NCBI GenBank assembly: GCA_011503125.2
Contig: WWBZ02000062.1
Coordinates: 2,356,001-2,420,000, forward strand
Length of the DNA: 64,000 nucleotides
Reading direction: 5' to 3'
Source of the DNA: Botryosphaeria dothidea
Lineage: Eukaryota > Ascomycota > Dothideomycetes > Botryosphaeriales > Botryosphaeriaceae
Each line of letters starts with the position of its first letter. Within the stretch, counting starts at the first letter, position 1. The translations under genes and the position numbers were made by a program. The notes below the pieces were generated by a model. It saw only the letters and a list, made by a program, of their open reading frames with translations, made no database searches and was not told the DNA's origin. Below are positions 1-10,453 of this stretch, one piece after another.

Positions 1-307
1 TGTGGACGCAGTTGTTGATGCAAGTGAGGAAGGAGCCGCGCATGGGGTCACACAAGTCGATGCACGTCATGTCGTTGTCGTCCATGCACCGCAGATTACA
101 CGGGCCGTCGAAGATGTCGCACTTGCTGGTACACTCGTTGCGAGGGGCCAGGGCCAACGGCGTGGCCGGGACGTCAGCCACGGTGGCCAGGGTCAGGTCG
201 GGTGAGGTGACCTGGGCGCTGACGGGAGTAAAGTTGAGATGAATGTCGGCAGCGCTGGCAGTGGTGGCAGCGACTGCTAAGCTAAGGGCGAGGCTCTTGA
301 GCATCAT
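1..307 (-). CDS. Secreted small cysteine-rich protein, partial (3' end off window)
   Basis: The ATG is at 305-307 and the frame stays open to the window edge, giving 102 residues of an incomplete protein. Residues 1-20 form a signal peptide: a Lys, then an Ala/Leu/Val core, then an Ala-Ser-Ala cleavage site. About 38 residues free of Cys follow. After that comes a Cys-rich part with four CX3C pairs (C-TSK-C, C-NLR-C, C-IDL-C, C-INN-C) separated by 6, 7 and 9 residues. I do not recognise the family. Secretion is inferred from the signal peptide. Regularly spaced Cys pairs suggest a disulfide-bonded helical fold, as in secreted fungal effectors or surface proteins, but this is only inference. 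A probable 5' UTR intron and a TATA box lie just upstream. Confidence 0.75.
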   Translation of the reverse strand, partial: MMLKSLALSLAVAATTASAADIHLNFTPVSAQVTSPDLTLATVADVPATPLALAPRNECTSKCDIFDGPCNLRCMDDNDMTCIDLCDPMRGSFLTCINNCVH

Positions 308-317
308 CTTGGACGAA

Positions 318-377
318 CTGCATGTCAAAGTTAGCTAAAGGCGATATCTTAATGGAGATCTATGTAGGGCCCATTAC
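318..377 (-). other. Probable 5' UTR intron of the secreted protein gene
   Basis: On the minus strand a GTAATG donor starts at 377, a GCTAAC branch-like site follows, and a GCAG acceptor ends at 318. The acceptor is 10 nt before the first ATG. The 60-nt length matches other introns here. Transcript data are needed to confirm it. Confidence 0.45.
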
Positions 378-458
378 CTTGACGCTGCTCTGAAATGGTG
401 GAGTTGACGATGTTCAAAAGGGCGTGGCGTGTGTTTGCAGGTGGCGCATGGATTGGGA

Positions 459-465
459 TTTTATA
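459..465 (-). promoter_or_regulatory. TATA box upstream of the secreted protein gene
   Basis: TATAAAA on the minus strand, about 150 bp before the ATG at 307 and upstream of the probable leader intron. The spacing suits a fungal TATA promoter. Confidence 0.45.
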
Positions 466-615
466 GGCGTCAAGGAAGCACCTGCGTGTCCGAGCTTTGG
501 ATCCAGCACGTGGAGGCAGCAGGTAGCAGGCTTGTTTTTGCACTTGTACCTGCCGCATGGCCAATTGAAGCGGTTGTCCAGACGTGAATGTCGCCCGTCC
601 GTCAACTCAGCATGT

Positions 616-1579
616 TTACAGCCCAGCAAACAGGTCGTCGATCGCGCTGTTCTTGCCTTTCTTCGTCTTCTTCCTTTTCCTCGGCGGCTCTTTGACCTCG
701 CTTTCTGGCTCCGCCGCGAGCTGTGCCACTCTCTTCTCCTTCTTTTTCTTCTTGCTGTCAACTTCCGCGTTCGGCTGCGTCTCCACCATCTTTTTATCCC
801 TCTGCTTATTCTTCTCCGTCTTCGGACCTAGCTTGGTTCTGATCCGACTTTTGTCAGCTGCCTCACTGCCTGACTCCTCAATGTCATCTCTTCGTCCAAC
901 CACCTCACCCAAGTCCTCTCCGGTCGGCCCTTCGTCGCCTTTCAACAGCCCTATTCCGCCCTGCTCAACAGCACCAAATAGCTCCTTGGCATCCTTCTCG
1001 GCAAACTTGCGCAGTAGTTCCTGCATCGCTTGCTCCGCTTCGTTCTCGTACGTAGCTGTTATGCCCGCCACTTGCGCCACCCGTGCCAGAATGGCCAACA
1101 ATACCAGCCCGATCGCCGAGAACTGCGTTGAACTGATGACTTCGGCGAAGGCACTATGAAGACTCAGCTAAGGTCCAACGGCATTGAACAACATAAGAGA
1201 AGGGGTAGGTAACGGTGCGGGAGAACAAAATATTGGAGGGAGGAACATACAGATACCATCGTGGCACGGCATCCCCTTTCCATGCTTCGAGCCTTGCTGC
1301 TGCACGCCTTGCAGCAGTTTTAGACGCCTTTGCTGATGGCTTGGTGGTGGCTGGATTGGTAAGATCAGCGGGCGGCAGATAGGTGTTGTATTCGGAAAGG
1401 AAGTGCGAAAGCTCGCGGCGGAAGACGGAGAAGCTGCTCCACCAAATGCTATGTCGGTGCTGATTCAAATTGCGGTGATGTATCAGATGCATGATGTCGC
1501 AGAAAGTGCTGATATCGGCAAGTTCGTGCGGTTTTAGGCGCGGAGGCGCGGTAGGAAGGGGTTTTGCTTTTGCGGCCAT
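616..1579 (-). CDS. RMP1: RNase MRP protein RMP1-like
   Basis: Two exons (1579-1251 and 1153-616) around a 97-nt intron (GTATGT donor, CATAG acceptor) give 288 aa. Residues about 10-180 match the RMP1 RNA-binding domain: a helical start (ELADISTFCDIMHLIHHRNLNQH), a Trp-rich stretch (SIWWSSF), then a conserved PRWYLAF segment that spans the splice junction. The C-terminal third is acidic then strongly Lys/Arg-rich, ending in an RKRKKTKKGK stretch that looks like a nuclear or nucleolar signal. RMP1 is a subunit specific to RNase MRP, which processes pre-rRNA (site A3 in yeast) and some mRNAs in the nucleolus. The frame runs upstream to 1792 with no better start, so the ATG at 1579 was chosen because conserved sequence begins soon after it. 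Confidence 0.8.
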
Positions 1580-3945
1580 GACTTTGACGGTGTATATCCT
1601 GACCAGGGGAGTTGCAGTATTGCAAAAGAGAACCAGATAGCGAAATTTAGTAACGGACGCCGTTTGAGAAAAGACCGAGAGCCTGATGCTGGTGTCAACG
1701 ACGTCAGACCAGGAGCCTTTCACTTTTGGCGATGTTGTTGTGGCGGGGCCGCGCAGTTTTGAGCGGTACTTGTCTTTGGCTCGGGCTGACAAGAGGGTTC
1801 ATGGGTTGCAGGTGATGGGAAGTTGAGGACTGGGGTGCATGGAGCCGAGAGGGCGGAGAGATTTGCAGCGCAGGTGTGGATCCTCGGCTCGCGTTCCCAG
1901 GGTTGAACAAAACGCCTCGCTTCCCGCCCTGCACACCTTATCTCAACTTCCTATAACACCAACATCCCAACAAATCCATCCAGCCATGATTCCTGCAACA
2001 GAAGCATAGGCTGCTCGATGAATACATGGCAACGACTGCAAATCGTCACCAGCAGCCTGCTCAGCACTGTCCAAATCTGCAGACGATCACAACATCCACC
2101 AGTAAACAACGGAAGTCTCGGAAACCCCTTGGCCATATGTTTTTACAGGCTATCTGAACCCGCCGACTCTTGTAGCAGTGACCACTTGACAGGAGCTACC
2201 TCAGCCTTTGTTTTCCAACCAATATAACCACCTAAAGCCTCCAATTGCTCCCGACAATAGTATTGTTTACTATTGTGCCAATAATATTGTCTGTCGCACT
2301 GCTGCCTAGACCAAATAACTCATATGGCAGCCTTTACTTCCCATTTCATATCCTCGACCTCTCTACCAAATCTCTTTTTCTCCTAATTTGCCGCTTCTAC
2401 TCCGCGCAGGGTCTTTTCTTACTTCCGGCCAAGTCCGGATCTCTTTGACGCTTCAGCAATCTCAGTTTCGTCAGCTCTTCTTCTCCAGTTCGCAGATCTT
2501 CCATCAAGCTCAGAATTTCAAGAAGATCTAGAAGCTACCTGCTTCCAAGGCACCTCCACAACACCCTCCAATTCTCCATCTTGCGCACCAGGCCGACAGA
2601 GTGGGCCAAGAATGTCTTGCCTGGCTATAGTTGCCGCACAGGCAGAGGTCCGATCCCGAACTGAACCTGGAAGGCCTCAGACTTAACTCCACAATCGTTA
2701 GCTCAAGCAACCCCCGTCGAACCTATCCACCTGCTCATTCGTAATCACAAAGGCGCCAACGGCTGTGATCGGCGGCAGAAAATATTACAGCCAACCCCAT
2801 TCACTTTCCCGAAAAGGGCAGGCAAGCTTGCTTCACATGCGAGGATCCTGAAACAACCTGCTGCCTGCTGCAGGAGCCCCTGTCACGCGCATGGCACATG
2901 GCATGCGGTGGCCGCGCAGCTGCCACGCCGCTCCTCCACCGCCGCACACTTATTTAGGAGCTAGCCACCCTTCTTCTTCTTTCCTCCTCATCTACCGCCG
3001 CCGCCGCTAGCCACACAGCTCTGCCTTCCCTTACATGTGGCCGCAGATACATTCGGCCTCCACCTTCAGCCGTCTCAACGCCATACTACCCTCCGGAACC
3101 AACCTCGCTAATCCACACACTTCAGATCTTCTGCCCTCATGCAGATCATCACCGTCAGATCTTCTGACCCATCCCACCACCATGGGCCGCCTCTACCGTC
3201 AAGATCATCGTTACCCGTCGCGACCAATGCAAACCAACAAGAAAGATCCATGCTTCCTTTCCGCCGCATACAAATGCAGAAGATCTACACTAAACTAATC
3301 CAATGGCCGATCAAGCAAACGCACTCCCAGCAAAGGGACCTCTCGGAATCCCGCCGCCGCAGCTCGACCTGACCATCGGGCAGGACAACCTCAATTCCCT
3401 ACAACAACGCTCCTCAGCACAAGGGCCTCCGTCGAGAAAAAAAGGCGCTAATAACAAGCACCATCAGGAAGGAGAGAACGTCTATGCTCAACACCAGGCT
3501 CTGCAAGTATCACGACATGAAGAATCATTGAGAGGTGATCAGTATTGTGAAAGCTATCTCCGATCTCCTCAGCCCATTCCCTTGGGTCTCCGTCTCCATC
3601 CCATTCCTACCGAGAAGACCCGGAAGTACTAGGAATAATACCTCGGACCACGTCCATCTAACCGGAACCAGTATCATGTCTTCAGTGAGTACACCACGGA
3701 GATAAGAAAAGAGAACTAAAGCTCCTCTCCACCACCTGGGTCCATGTACCATCTTCGCATCGTAAAGGAAACAGAAAGAAACCAGCAAATCATTCAAAGA
3801 GAGCAATTAGTCCACTTGGAAGACACGTTGTTTTTCAGATGAACCAACCACGACCAACATCATCCAGAACTTGTTCCGCCTATCGCAAGGAGTTCCCAAA
3901 GGAAGATCCAACGACAGGAGACAAGAGGGTATCGATGTTGGGTGG
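1580..3945. other. Intergenic region with promoter-like block and repeated motifs, no supported gene
   Basis: This 2.4-kb stretch lies upstream of RMP1 and downstream of the Mei2-like gene. It has AT-rich inverted repeats at 2254-2289 and five copies of a CAGATCTTC-type motif between 2492 and 3286. Around 2950-3010 there is a TATTTA element followed by a pyrimidine-rich tract, as at a fungal transcription start on the plus strand. ORFs after it at 3181 and 3303 (109 aa) start with ATG in good context but show no recognisable domain. A short gene or noncoding transcript is possible. Confidence 0.4.
2254..2289. repeat. Cluster of AT-rich inverted repeats
   Basis: ACAATAGTA (2254-2262) and TACTATTGT (2268-2276) are perfect 9-bp inverted arms with a 5-bp spacer. 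The palindrome CAATAATATTG follows at 2279-2289. Confidence 0.6.
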
Positions 3946-6012
3946 TTAGTAATAGGGGATACGGCTGCCAAGGAAGCCGTTTGGGGTGCCGTTGGGGGTG
4001 CCGCTTGGGGTGCCGTTGGGGTTGCCGCGGTCAAAGTTGCTGTGGAAGAAGCCACGGCGGTGCTCCTCACGTGAGTGAGCTGGGTACAAGCCCTGAGTCT
4101 CTGCGTTCTGACGGGAACGCGCCAACTTGGCCTCGTTGTTCGGGCCCGGGAACGGCTTCTCCTGGCTCTGCAGGTGCCACTTCAGAGGGTCGGAACAGAC
4201 GTCATGCAGCGTCCAGAACAGCTGCTTGCATTAGCAAAAGATCTTTGGTGATAAGGTGAGGTCAATTTACCCTAGGGCGGCACTGGGGAGCCTCCAACAT
4301 TACAGAGGAATTCCGGAACTTCTCGATCAGGGACTCGACACCCTGAACAGTTGCGTACGACATCGCAGCCCTCTTGTTGGATCCAAGATGGCCAGGCCAG
4401 CCATCAGTGTCCAGCTGCTGCTTGACCTTGACAATGGTCATCGGAGAGTCGAAGTTCACAAACGCGTAGCCGACATTGCACATGTTGGCAAAGTCAATAC
4501 GCAGGTACAAGAAGTCAAACTGGCCAAAGGCCCAACCCTTGAGGAGCCTCTCGAGATCGTACTGACGAGGGTTACCCAAAGTCCAAAGCGATTAGATAAG
4601 CGAAGACACTTACAGTGGTCATCTGGTTCGGGATGTTCCTGAGCATGACGGTGGTGCGAACATCCTGACCGCGCTTGATCCGATCAAGATCAATGGTGTT
4701 GCTCTGGTCGTCGCGACGACCAGTGGCAACAGTAGTGCTGCGCAGACCACTCGAGTTGCGACGAGGGTGATATACCGGCTGGACTGCGCCACCGGTCTGA
4801 ATCGCGAGGGACACGTCCACAGGGTAGGGGCTGTTGGCACGCACAACCGGGGCGTAGCCTGCAGGAGTGTACGGGATGACCTTGGAGCTGAGCCTCGAGT
4901 CCTGCAGTTCAGTTAGGCGGTTCACCAGCGAAGGATCTGACATTCACAGATCGCTCACCTTGATGCGACCATCGAACCGCTGGCGACGGACCTCAACCTC
5001 AGCCTGCTCGCGAGAGTCCAACTCCAGGCGAAACTGAAAAGTGTGACTGTTGTAGTCACGAACAACGTTGATCAGTACAACAGAGAGGAGGTCACCGCTG
5101 CCTAGGTGCTCGTCCATCCAGGACATGACAGAAAGGCACGCCTCCTCCAAAGTGGCATTGGCCGTGCTTGCAGCCGTGATCTCAACCAGAAGCTGACCCT
5201 CGAACCGGTTGAACATGAAACGGGTCTGGTGGAATCCGTCGCAAAGCGCGGTGAACTCCTCGATAGTGACGAACGAGGCAGCAACCGGGCCAAAGCCCTC
5301 CAGCTGATCCTTGGCATCGACGGCGGCCTGGGCATCGCTGAACGAGTCGAATTCGAAGACAAGCACGTCGTTGGTCACCTGCTGGTAGCTTGCACAAGCC
5401 TGGAAAGGAGTGTTCTGCTCTCTGTTAGCTTCAAGAGGGCTCCCGTTGATGAGGCAAGTTGAGACAGGCTTTAGCTTTGGGTGTCGCAAGTGAATCGAGG
5501 TGAAGTTCGGGACCAGATGAGAAGTGAAGTGAGAAAAAAATAAAGGTGAGACTGAAAAGGAAGCGAGGAAGAAGAGAAGGGAGATTGGGAAGGAAAAGAA
5601 GTGAGGTGAGGTGAGGTGAGGGAAGAAGAGAAGTGAAGTGAAGTTGGGAAGGAAGAGAAGACAAATGTGTGTGAAGAAGCAAGAGGCTCACCTGGATGGC
5701 ATTGGACAATGCCTCGACACGGCGGGCACGAAGCGCCTGTGGGTTGCTGAAGTCAATCTTCACGTAACGAGTGAAGCTGCTCGGGTTGTCCGTGGTGAAG
5801 TGTGCGTTGCGGGGGTCAATCAAAGCCTGAACGACGGCCTGAAGGGCCAGAGCGTCAGAGCTGGCGTGCTGAGCGACAGCATCGGACTGGCTGTCGTTGA
5901 CAAGGTCGCGGACCGGAAGGTGTCCGGACTGGCTGGGGGAGTCAGAATAAGGGAGAACAGGCGAGCTCGAAGGCACCGCCGTGCGCTGGAAGAAGTTCGA
6001 TGAAGACGACAT
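3946..6012 (-). CDS. mei2: Mei2-like RNA-binding protein with C-terminal RRM
   Basis: Five exons (6012-5692, 5414-4959, 4901-4614, 4561-4271, 4221-3946) give 543 aa. The Mei2-type C-terminal RRM (RRM_2 family) covers about residues 341-455: RNP2-like VMLRNIPNQMT, then FDFLYLRIDF, RNP1-like NVGYAFVNF, and the conserved SLIEKFRNSSVM. Residues 108-259 contain a degenerate RRM-like region. The tail holds an in-frame NGTP repeat and ends IPYY. In fission yeast Mei2 drives meiotic entry and its third RRM binds meiRNA; a role here in sexual development or RNA regulation is inferred from the family. All four introns are phase 0. Intron 1 is long (277 nt) and pyrimidine-rich. The frame upstream of 6012 has only a GTG, so 6012 is the first ATG. 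A TATA box lies 164 bp upstream. Confidence 0.88.
3976..4023 (-). repeat. In-frame 12-bp minisatellite in the Mei2-like C-terminus
   Basis: Four near-identical 12-bp units of the form GCCGTTGGGGGT (plus strand) run from 3976 to 4023, with a partial fifth after. On the coding strand they encode Asn/Ser-Gly-Thr-Pro repeats. Units of 12 bp keep the frame if copy number changes. Confidence 0.75.
5598..5621. repeat. GAGGT microsatellite in intron 1 of the Mei2-like gene
   Basis: A GAAGT head is followed by about four GAGGT units. An almost identical tract lies at 7147-7170, outside the gene. Confidence 0.6.
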
Positions 6013-6175
6013 GATGATGCTTGCTTCAGGAAAGAGCACAATGAATGGAGTGCGAAGAGTGAAAGAAGGAAGAAAGGGCCTTGGAGGAACCGCTGGGAGT
6101 CGACCTTGGTCCAGAAAAGAGAAGGAAGGTTCGGGTGAAGAGGAAAAGAAGGCCTCGTGGAGGGGGGTGTGGGGG

Positions 6176-6183
6176 TTTATAAA
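6176..6183 (-). promoter_or_regulatory. TATA box of the Mei2-like gene
   Basis: TTTATAAA, palindromic, 164 bp before the ATG at 6012, with G/C-rich sequence on both sides. Confidence 0.45.
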
Positions 6184-7552
6184 GGGTGCGAGGATGGGTG
6201 GCAGCCGGGTGGCAGCAGGTCATCGCGACCGGGGTCATGCCCACGCTAACCGGTAATTGGCATGGTTTGATGACTTATACACGTCTGTGGACACTGTGCG
6301 CACACATTACGGCTCAGTTTCATTCACTGTGAGGCAGGCACGAAGCAGAAGCGGCAGGCGCGCGGGCTCTCAACTGGGCGGCCACGGATTGTCGACCAAT
6401 GAGGTAAGTGGACGCGGCTAATCACCCGGTCACCCTAACACGCCGCTGCCAGTCTTCGCGACGGAGCAGGGTACCTTGTGGGGCTTGCTGGCGGCTCTGG
6501 TGACATAAGCACAGTTTTGCGGTCATCATTCACACAAGACACGGCCTCAACAGATTCAGCAAGCGCAAAAGTACGGCAGTGTATCAGTATTACTCAGTAC
6601 AGACTACAGGCGAGCTTGTGGTCGGTCGTCAATTGGTTGTGAGCCGCAATACCTTCAGCACGGCCAATCTGCCATTGAAGCCAGTGGACCACAGAACGTA
6701 CTCAATCCTGAGGTACTGGAAATGCAATTGCAAAGGATGTCCACACGATCGCCTTACACTCTGTTCTGCAAACATAGGCCTTGATTGTGCTTTCCTCGAG
6801 TTTTCTATTCCTCGCTTCTGGCATTGAATTTGCAGAACAATGAGGTTTACCATTCTTGGTCGTCTCCGATTTTTGCATTGGCATGTCATGGAAAATTGGA
6901 AAAACCAGACCAAAGCGCAAAGGATCTCGCAACATAGTAACAGGCTTGAATGTCTTTCAAAATTTAGAGATTAATACAACGCACTTCCAGGACCAAGCTG
7001 TAATGCAAAAAAAAGAAATCATATGGACATAGTGACCTTGCTGGTGGGTGGAAATGCTGGAAAAGGGGTAAAAAGTGTCGACAGAGTTGAGCCTCGGTCG
7101 GAATTCTGGGCTGCGAAAGTGGTGTGCGCTCGACAAAGCGCGAATTGAAGTGAGGTGAGGTGAGGTGTGGGGAAACGGTAGCAACAGGGATCTTGGGCTG
7201 CGACATGACTAGCAGCGTCCGTAGGGCTGAAACATTGGCCCGCGCGCGGCGCTGCCTTCAGCGCCCGTCTCCAACCTCCGACCGCCGCATCATCGCCGCC
7301 CGACTCGTTATCTCTGAAAGAGAAGTTCTGTCGCCCACACCCCAGGCCTTTTTCACTACGACCTGCGGGAGGAGCTCCCGTCTACGATGCACGTGATTTG
7401 AACAGCCTCTCTCCAGCGGACTCTGTGGCCTGAAAATCGCGAGACTTGAGCCGCACTGAGAGGGCGCGGCACCCTACCACAGCGCTTCCCCGGACAGCCT
7501 CCCGCTTGTTCTGCGGCCCCTCCCAAAGCCCACCGCGCCCCCGCCAACAGCT
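6184..7552. other. Divergent promoter region between the Mei2-like gene and SEC15
   Basis: About 1.5 kb separates the two divergent start codons. I see no coding sequence or RNA gene. A GAGGT tract at 7147-7170 repeats one in the Mei2-like intron. The last 250 bp before SEC15 are GC-rich and contain no clear TATA box. Confidence 0.5.
7147..7170. repeat. GAGGT microsatellite, second copy
   Basis: GAAGT head plus three GAGGT units and a GTGTGG end. It matches the tract at 5598-5621 over about 21 bases. Confidence 0.6.
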
Positions 7553-10196
7553 ATGCCGGCTGCCTTAGATCCCGCTGACGACCTTGCCACGGCGGTCCAG
7601 CAGGTCCGTTGCCCCCTTGAATTATAGCTGATCATCCTGCTCATCCTGCCAGATTACACTATCGTCATCCGATGCAGACTACATCGACCAGCTTGCTCCG
7701 CTGCTCAAGGACGCTCGCCATGATGGAAACCGTGCAGGCCACATCATCCAGGCCTTGAATCACGTATCTGCCGCTCGCGAATCTGATATCGAGCGCATGT
7801 GCAACTCGAACCACCAGGAATTCGTCAACTCTGTCAATCAACTGCTGCGCGTGAGAGAAGGTACGGTCGATCTTACCGCCGAAATCCTCAACTTGAGTCA
7901 GTCCATCCAAGCGAGTACGGAGAAGCTTGCCGAGCAGAAGAAAGCCCTTGTAGACTCCAGGGGCGTGCGCCAAAATGTCGACGAGGCCACTAAAGCCCTC
8001 AATGCCTGCCTGGATGTTTTGCGCCTGGCCAACCAGGTCCACGACCTTCTAGCCAAGAAAAGCCATTATGCTGCTCTAAGAGCCCTGGATGAACTGCAAA
8101 ACGTCCACCTGCGCGAGATCTCCCGCTACAAGATTGCCGAGATGATCGAGACCTCTGTGCCTGCCACGCAGAGACTCATTGCCGAGGCCGTCATGACGGA
8201 TCTGAACACGTGGCTGTACCGCATCAGGGAGGCCTCTCAGTACATGGGTGAGGTTGCTTTCTACCACACCGACATGCGCCGCACGCGGCATGAGGAGCGC
8301 GTGAAGCAGGACGAGTATCTCAACAAATTCCGGTTGAATTCTGCCATCGAGCTGGTTGCCGACGAGCGTGACGAATTCGACATTCTCAATGACGATGAGA
8401 CAGAGATCAAGGTCGACTTCTCTCCTTTGTTCGAAGCTATGCACATCTACGAGACGCTCGGTCGAAGTGACGAGTTCCGGTCAGAGTACGCAGCCACGAG
8501 GCGAAGGCAGAAGGAGCTGCTCATTCCGAGCACATTGAATCTCTTGGACGAAGAAGACGGTGATTTGAGCAGCTTTTTAGAGAGTATTGCGGGCTTTGCC
8601 ATTGTCGAGAGGACGACCATGCGAAAGACCGAAAACCTTCGAACGACAGTCGACGTAAGCCCCCCGAGATAAAAATACTAAATCACGCGCTGACTTTGCC
8701 TCCAGGTTGACGAGCTATGGGACTCAATGTGCCAGAGCGCCATTGCGCTAATTACAAATGCTCTCCATACCATCGATAGTGACGAGAAACTGCTAAGGAT
8801 CAAGGGCCGAATTGCTTTGTTTCTCCAGACCATGGAGGTGGGACTATTTTCATGCTCATGCGCCTTGATCGTGCCATTGCTGACTTCATTTGCAGAGTTG
8901 GGAGTATTCTGTATTCAGCATCAACGCTTTACTGCTCACTCTATTTGAGAAGTACTCTCAACTTCTTAAGAAGCGTTTCAGCGAGGACTTTCAGGAGATC
9001 GTATCAACCGATGACTACATGCCGATGCCGATTCAGACACCGGACGAGTATGACAAAGTTGTCAATGTCAGCTGGTACGCGTCAGAAAAGCCACGCGAGG
9101 AACTCACGTAAGTATATACCACCACTGTGCCATATCCCATACTGACACAATTCCAGCTTTCCTTGTGTTCTGCCATTTTCGCAGATGTATCCGCTCTGTT
9201 GCATCGATATCCGGAACTTCCTCAATCAAATGTACCTATTCTCGGACGACAATTTCCAGCGTTCTGCGGTCATTGATGAAACACTAAGAAAGGTATGTGA
9301 ATTCATTCCGCTGAATGTATTACTCACTAAAGGTTCACTTAGTCACTGGATGAGCTGTTGTGTGAGAAGGTGTGCCAGATGTTGGTTGACCGCCTTAGCT
9401 CGCAATATCCTGGTCAAATTGTCCAGATCCTTACCAACCTGGAACACTTTGAGACAGCATGCAAGGAACTTGAGGTTCTTCTATTCGAGGCACGATCATC
9501 AAGCGCGGCTGCCGGCCCAGTCGTGTTGAATGCCACAGAGGCCTTCCGCGCAGGCAAGAAGACGGCAGAGAAGAGAATCTTCGAGCTTGTGAACAGCAAG
9601 ATCGACGATCTTATCGAAACCGCGGAGTATGACTGGTAAGTTCTCACTGCTAGCAGACAGTCGTCGATTTCCTCCATGTATCAGCTTGCTCATACCTCTC
9701 GTACAGGGAATCTACTAAACAGGCACCTGAAGTGAGCAACTACATGCAAGAACTCACACGATACCTCTCCAATATCATGAATTCCGTTCTCCTTGGCCTG
9801 CCCACCGAAATCAAGGAGCTCATTTATTTCGACGCTCTCTCACATGCGGGTACCATGATTCTATCGCTGCCTCTTGATGACTCGGTCAAGCGAATTTCAC
9901 CAGCATCTATCAAAACATTCGCCCAGGATGTTCAGTTCCTGTCGTCCTTCGTTGACACCCTCAACAACCCTATCCTCCGCGAGAATCTTGATGAGTTGTT
10001 GCAGACAGTGACGCTCATGGAGGCGGATGACCCGCTCGAGTTCTTCGATGTCAGTCAGAGGAACAAGAAGTATGGCAGAGTCGACAGAGAGCACGGTGCT
10101 ATCTTGCTCGAAAAGGTCAATCAAGGCCAGAGTGTCGTTGCGGATACGAGCAGAGCCGGCAAGTTGATGAATAGGATTGGATTTGGCAGGGATTGA
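7553..10196 (+). CDS. SEC15: Exocyst complex subunit Sec15
   Basis: Seven exons (7553-7603, 7653-8654, 8706-8837, 8896-9107, 9157-9292, 9343-9635, 9707-10196) give 771 aa, close to fungal Sec15. The N-terminal half is helical, with heptad-like stretches (residues about 80-130) and the conserved SHYAALRALDELQNVHL segment. The C-terminal half fits the Sec15 cargo/Rab-binding domain (NFLNQMYLFSDDNFQ, NYMQELTRYLSNIMNS, LLGLPTEIKELIYFDALSH). Sec15 links the Rab GTPase Sec4 on secretory vesicles to the exocyst at growth sites, here presumably the hyphal tip. The start at 7553 gives a 17-codon first exon. Its donor is GTCCGT, weaker than the others, but splicing there restores the family frame. It converges with the dioxygenase gene, stops 257 bp apart. 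Confidence 0.93.
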
Positions 10197-10453
10197 GCGA
10201 TCATAAAGAGAACGAAGAGGTCTGGCGGTGATCGGAGCTCAAGATCAGTATTTGGTATTCGTAATCTTGAGAATGAATGTACCCTGCATACAAGAGAAAA
10301 TTTCAAACAACCTCACAATTTTTTTGACATCAGTAGAAGGCAAGATATATAAAGAAGCCAATTGATTAATCACTTTGATCGGGATATCTGACGCCGAAGA
10401 ACCGCCTACAGCAAAATTGACCATTTCCCATGGTCTACACCCCTTCTGTCCGC

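Noticed and set aside
1580..1792. N-terminal extension of the RMP1-like protein from the codon at 1792
   Set aside because: The upstream part is hydrophobic and unlike the family; the ATG at 1579 directly precedes the conserved domain.
3303..3632. 109-codon plus-strand ORF starting with ATG
   Set aside because: No domain, composition unlike a folded protein, and the region looks like a leader or noncoding transcript; kept only as a note on the intergenic region.
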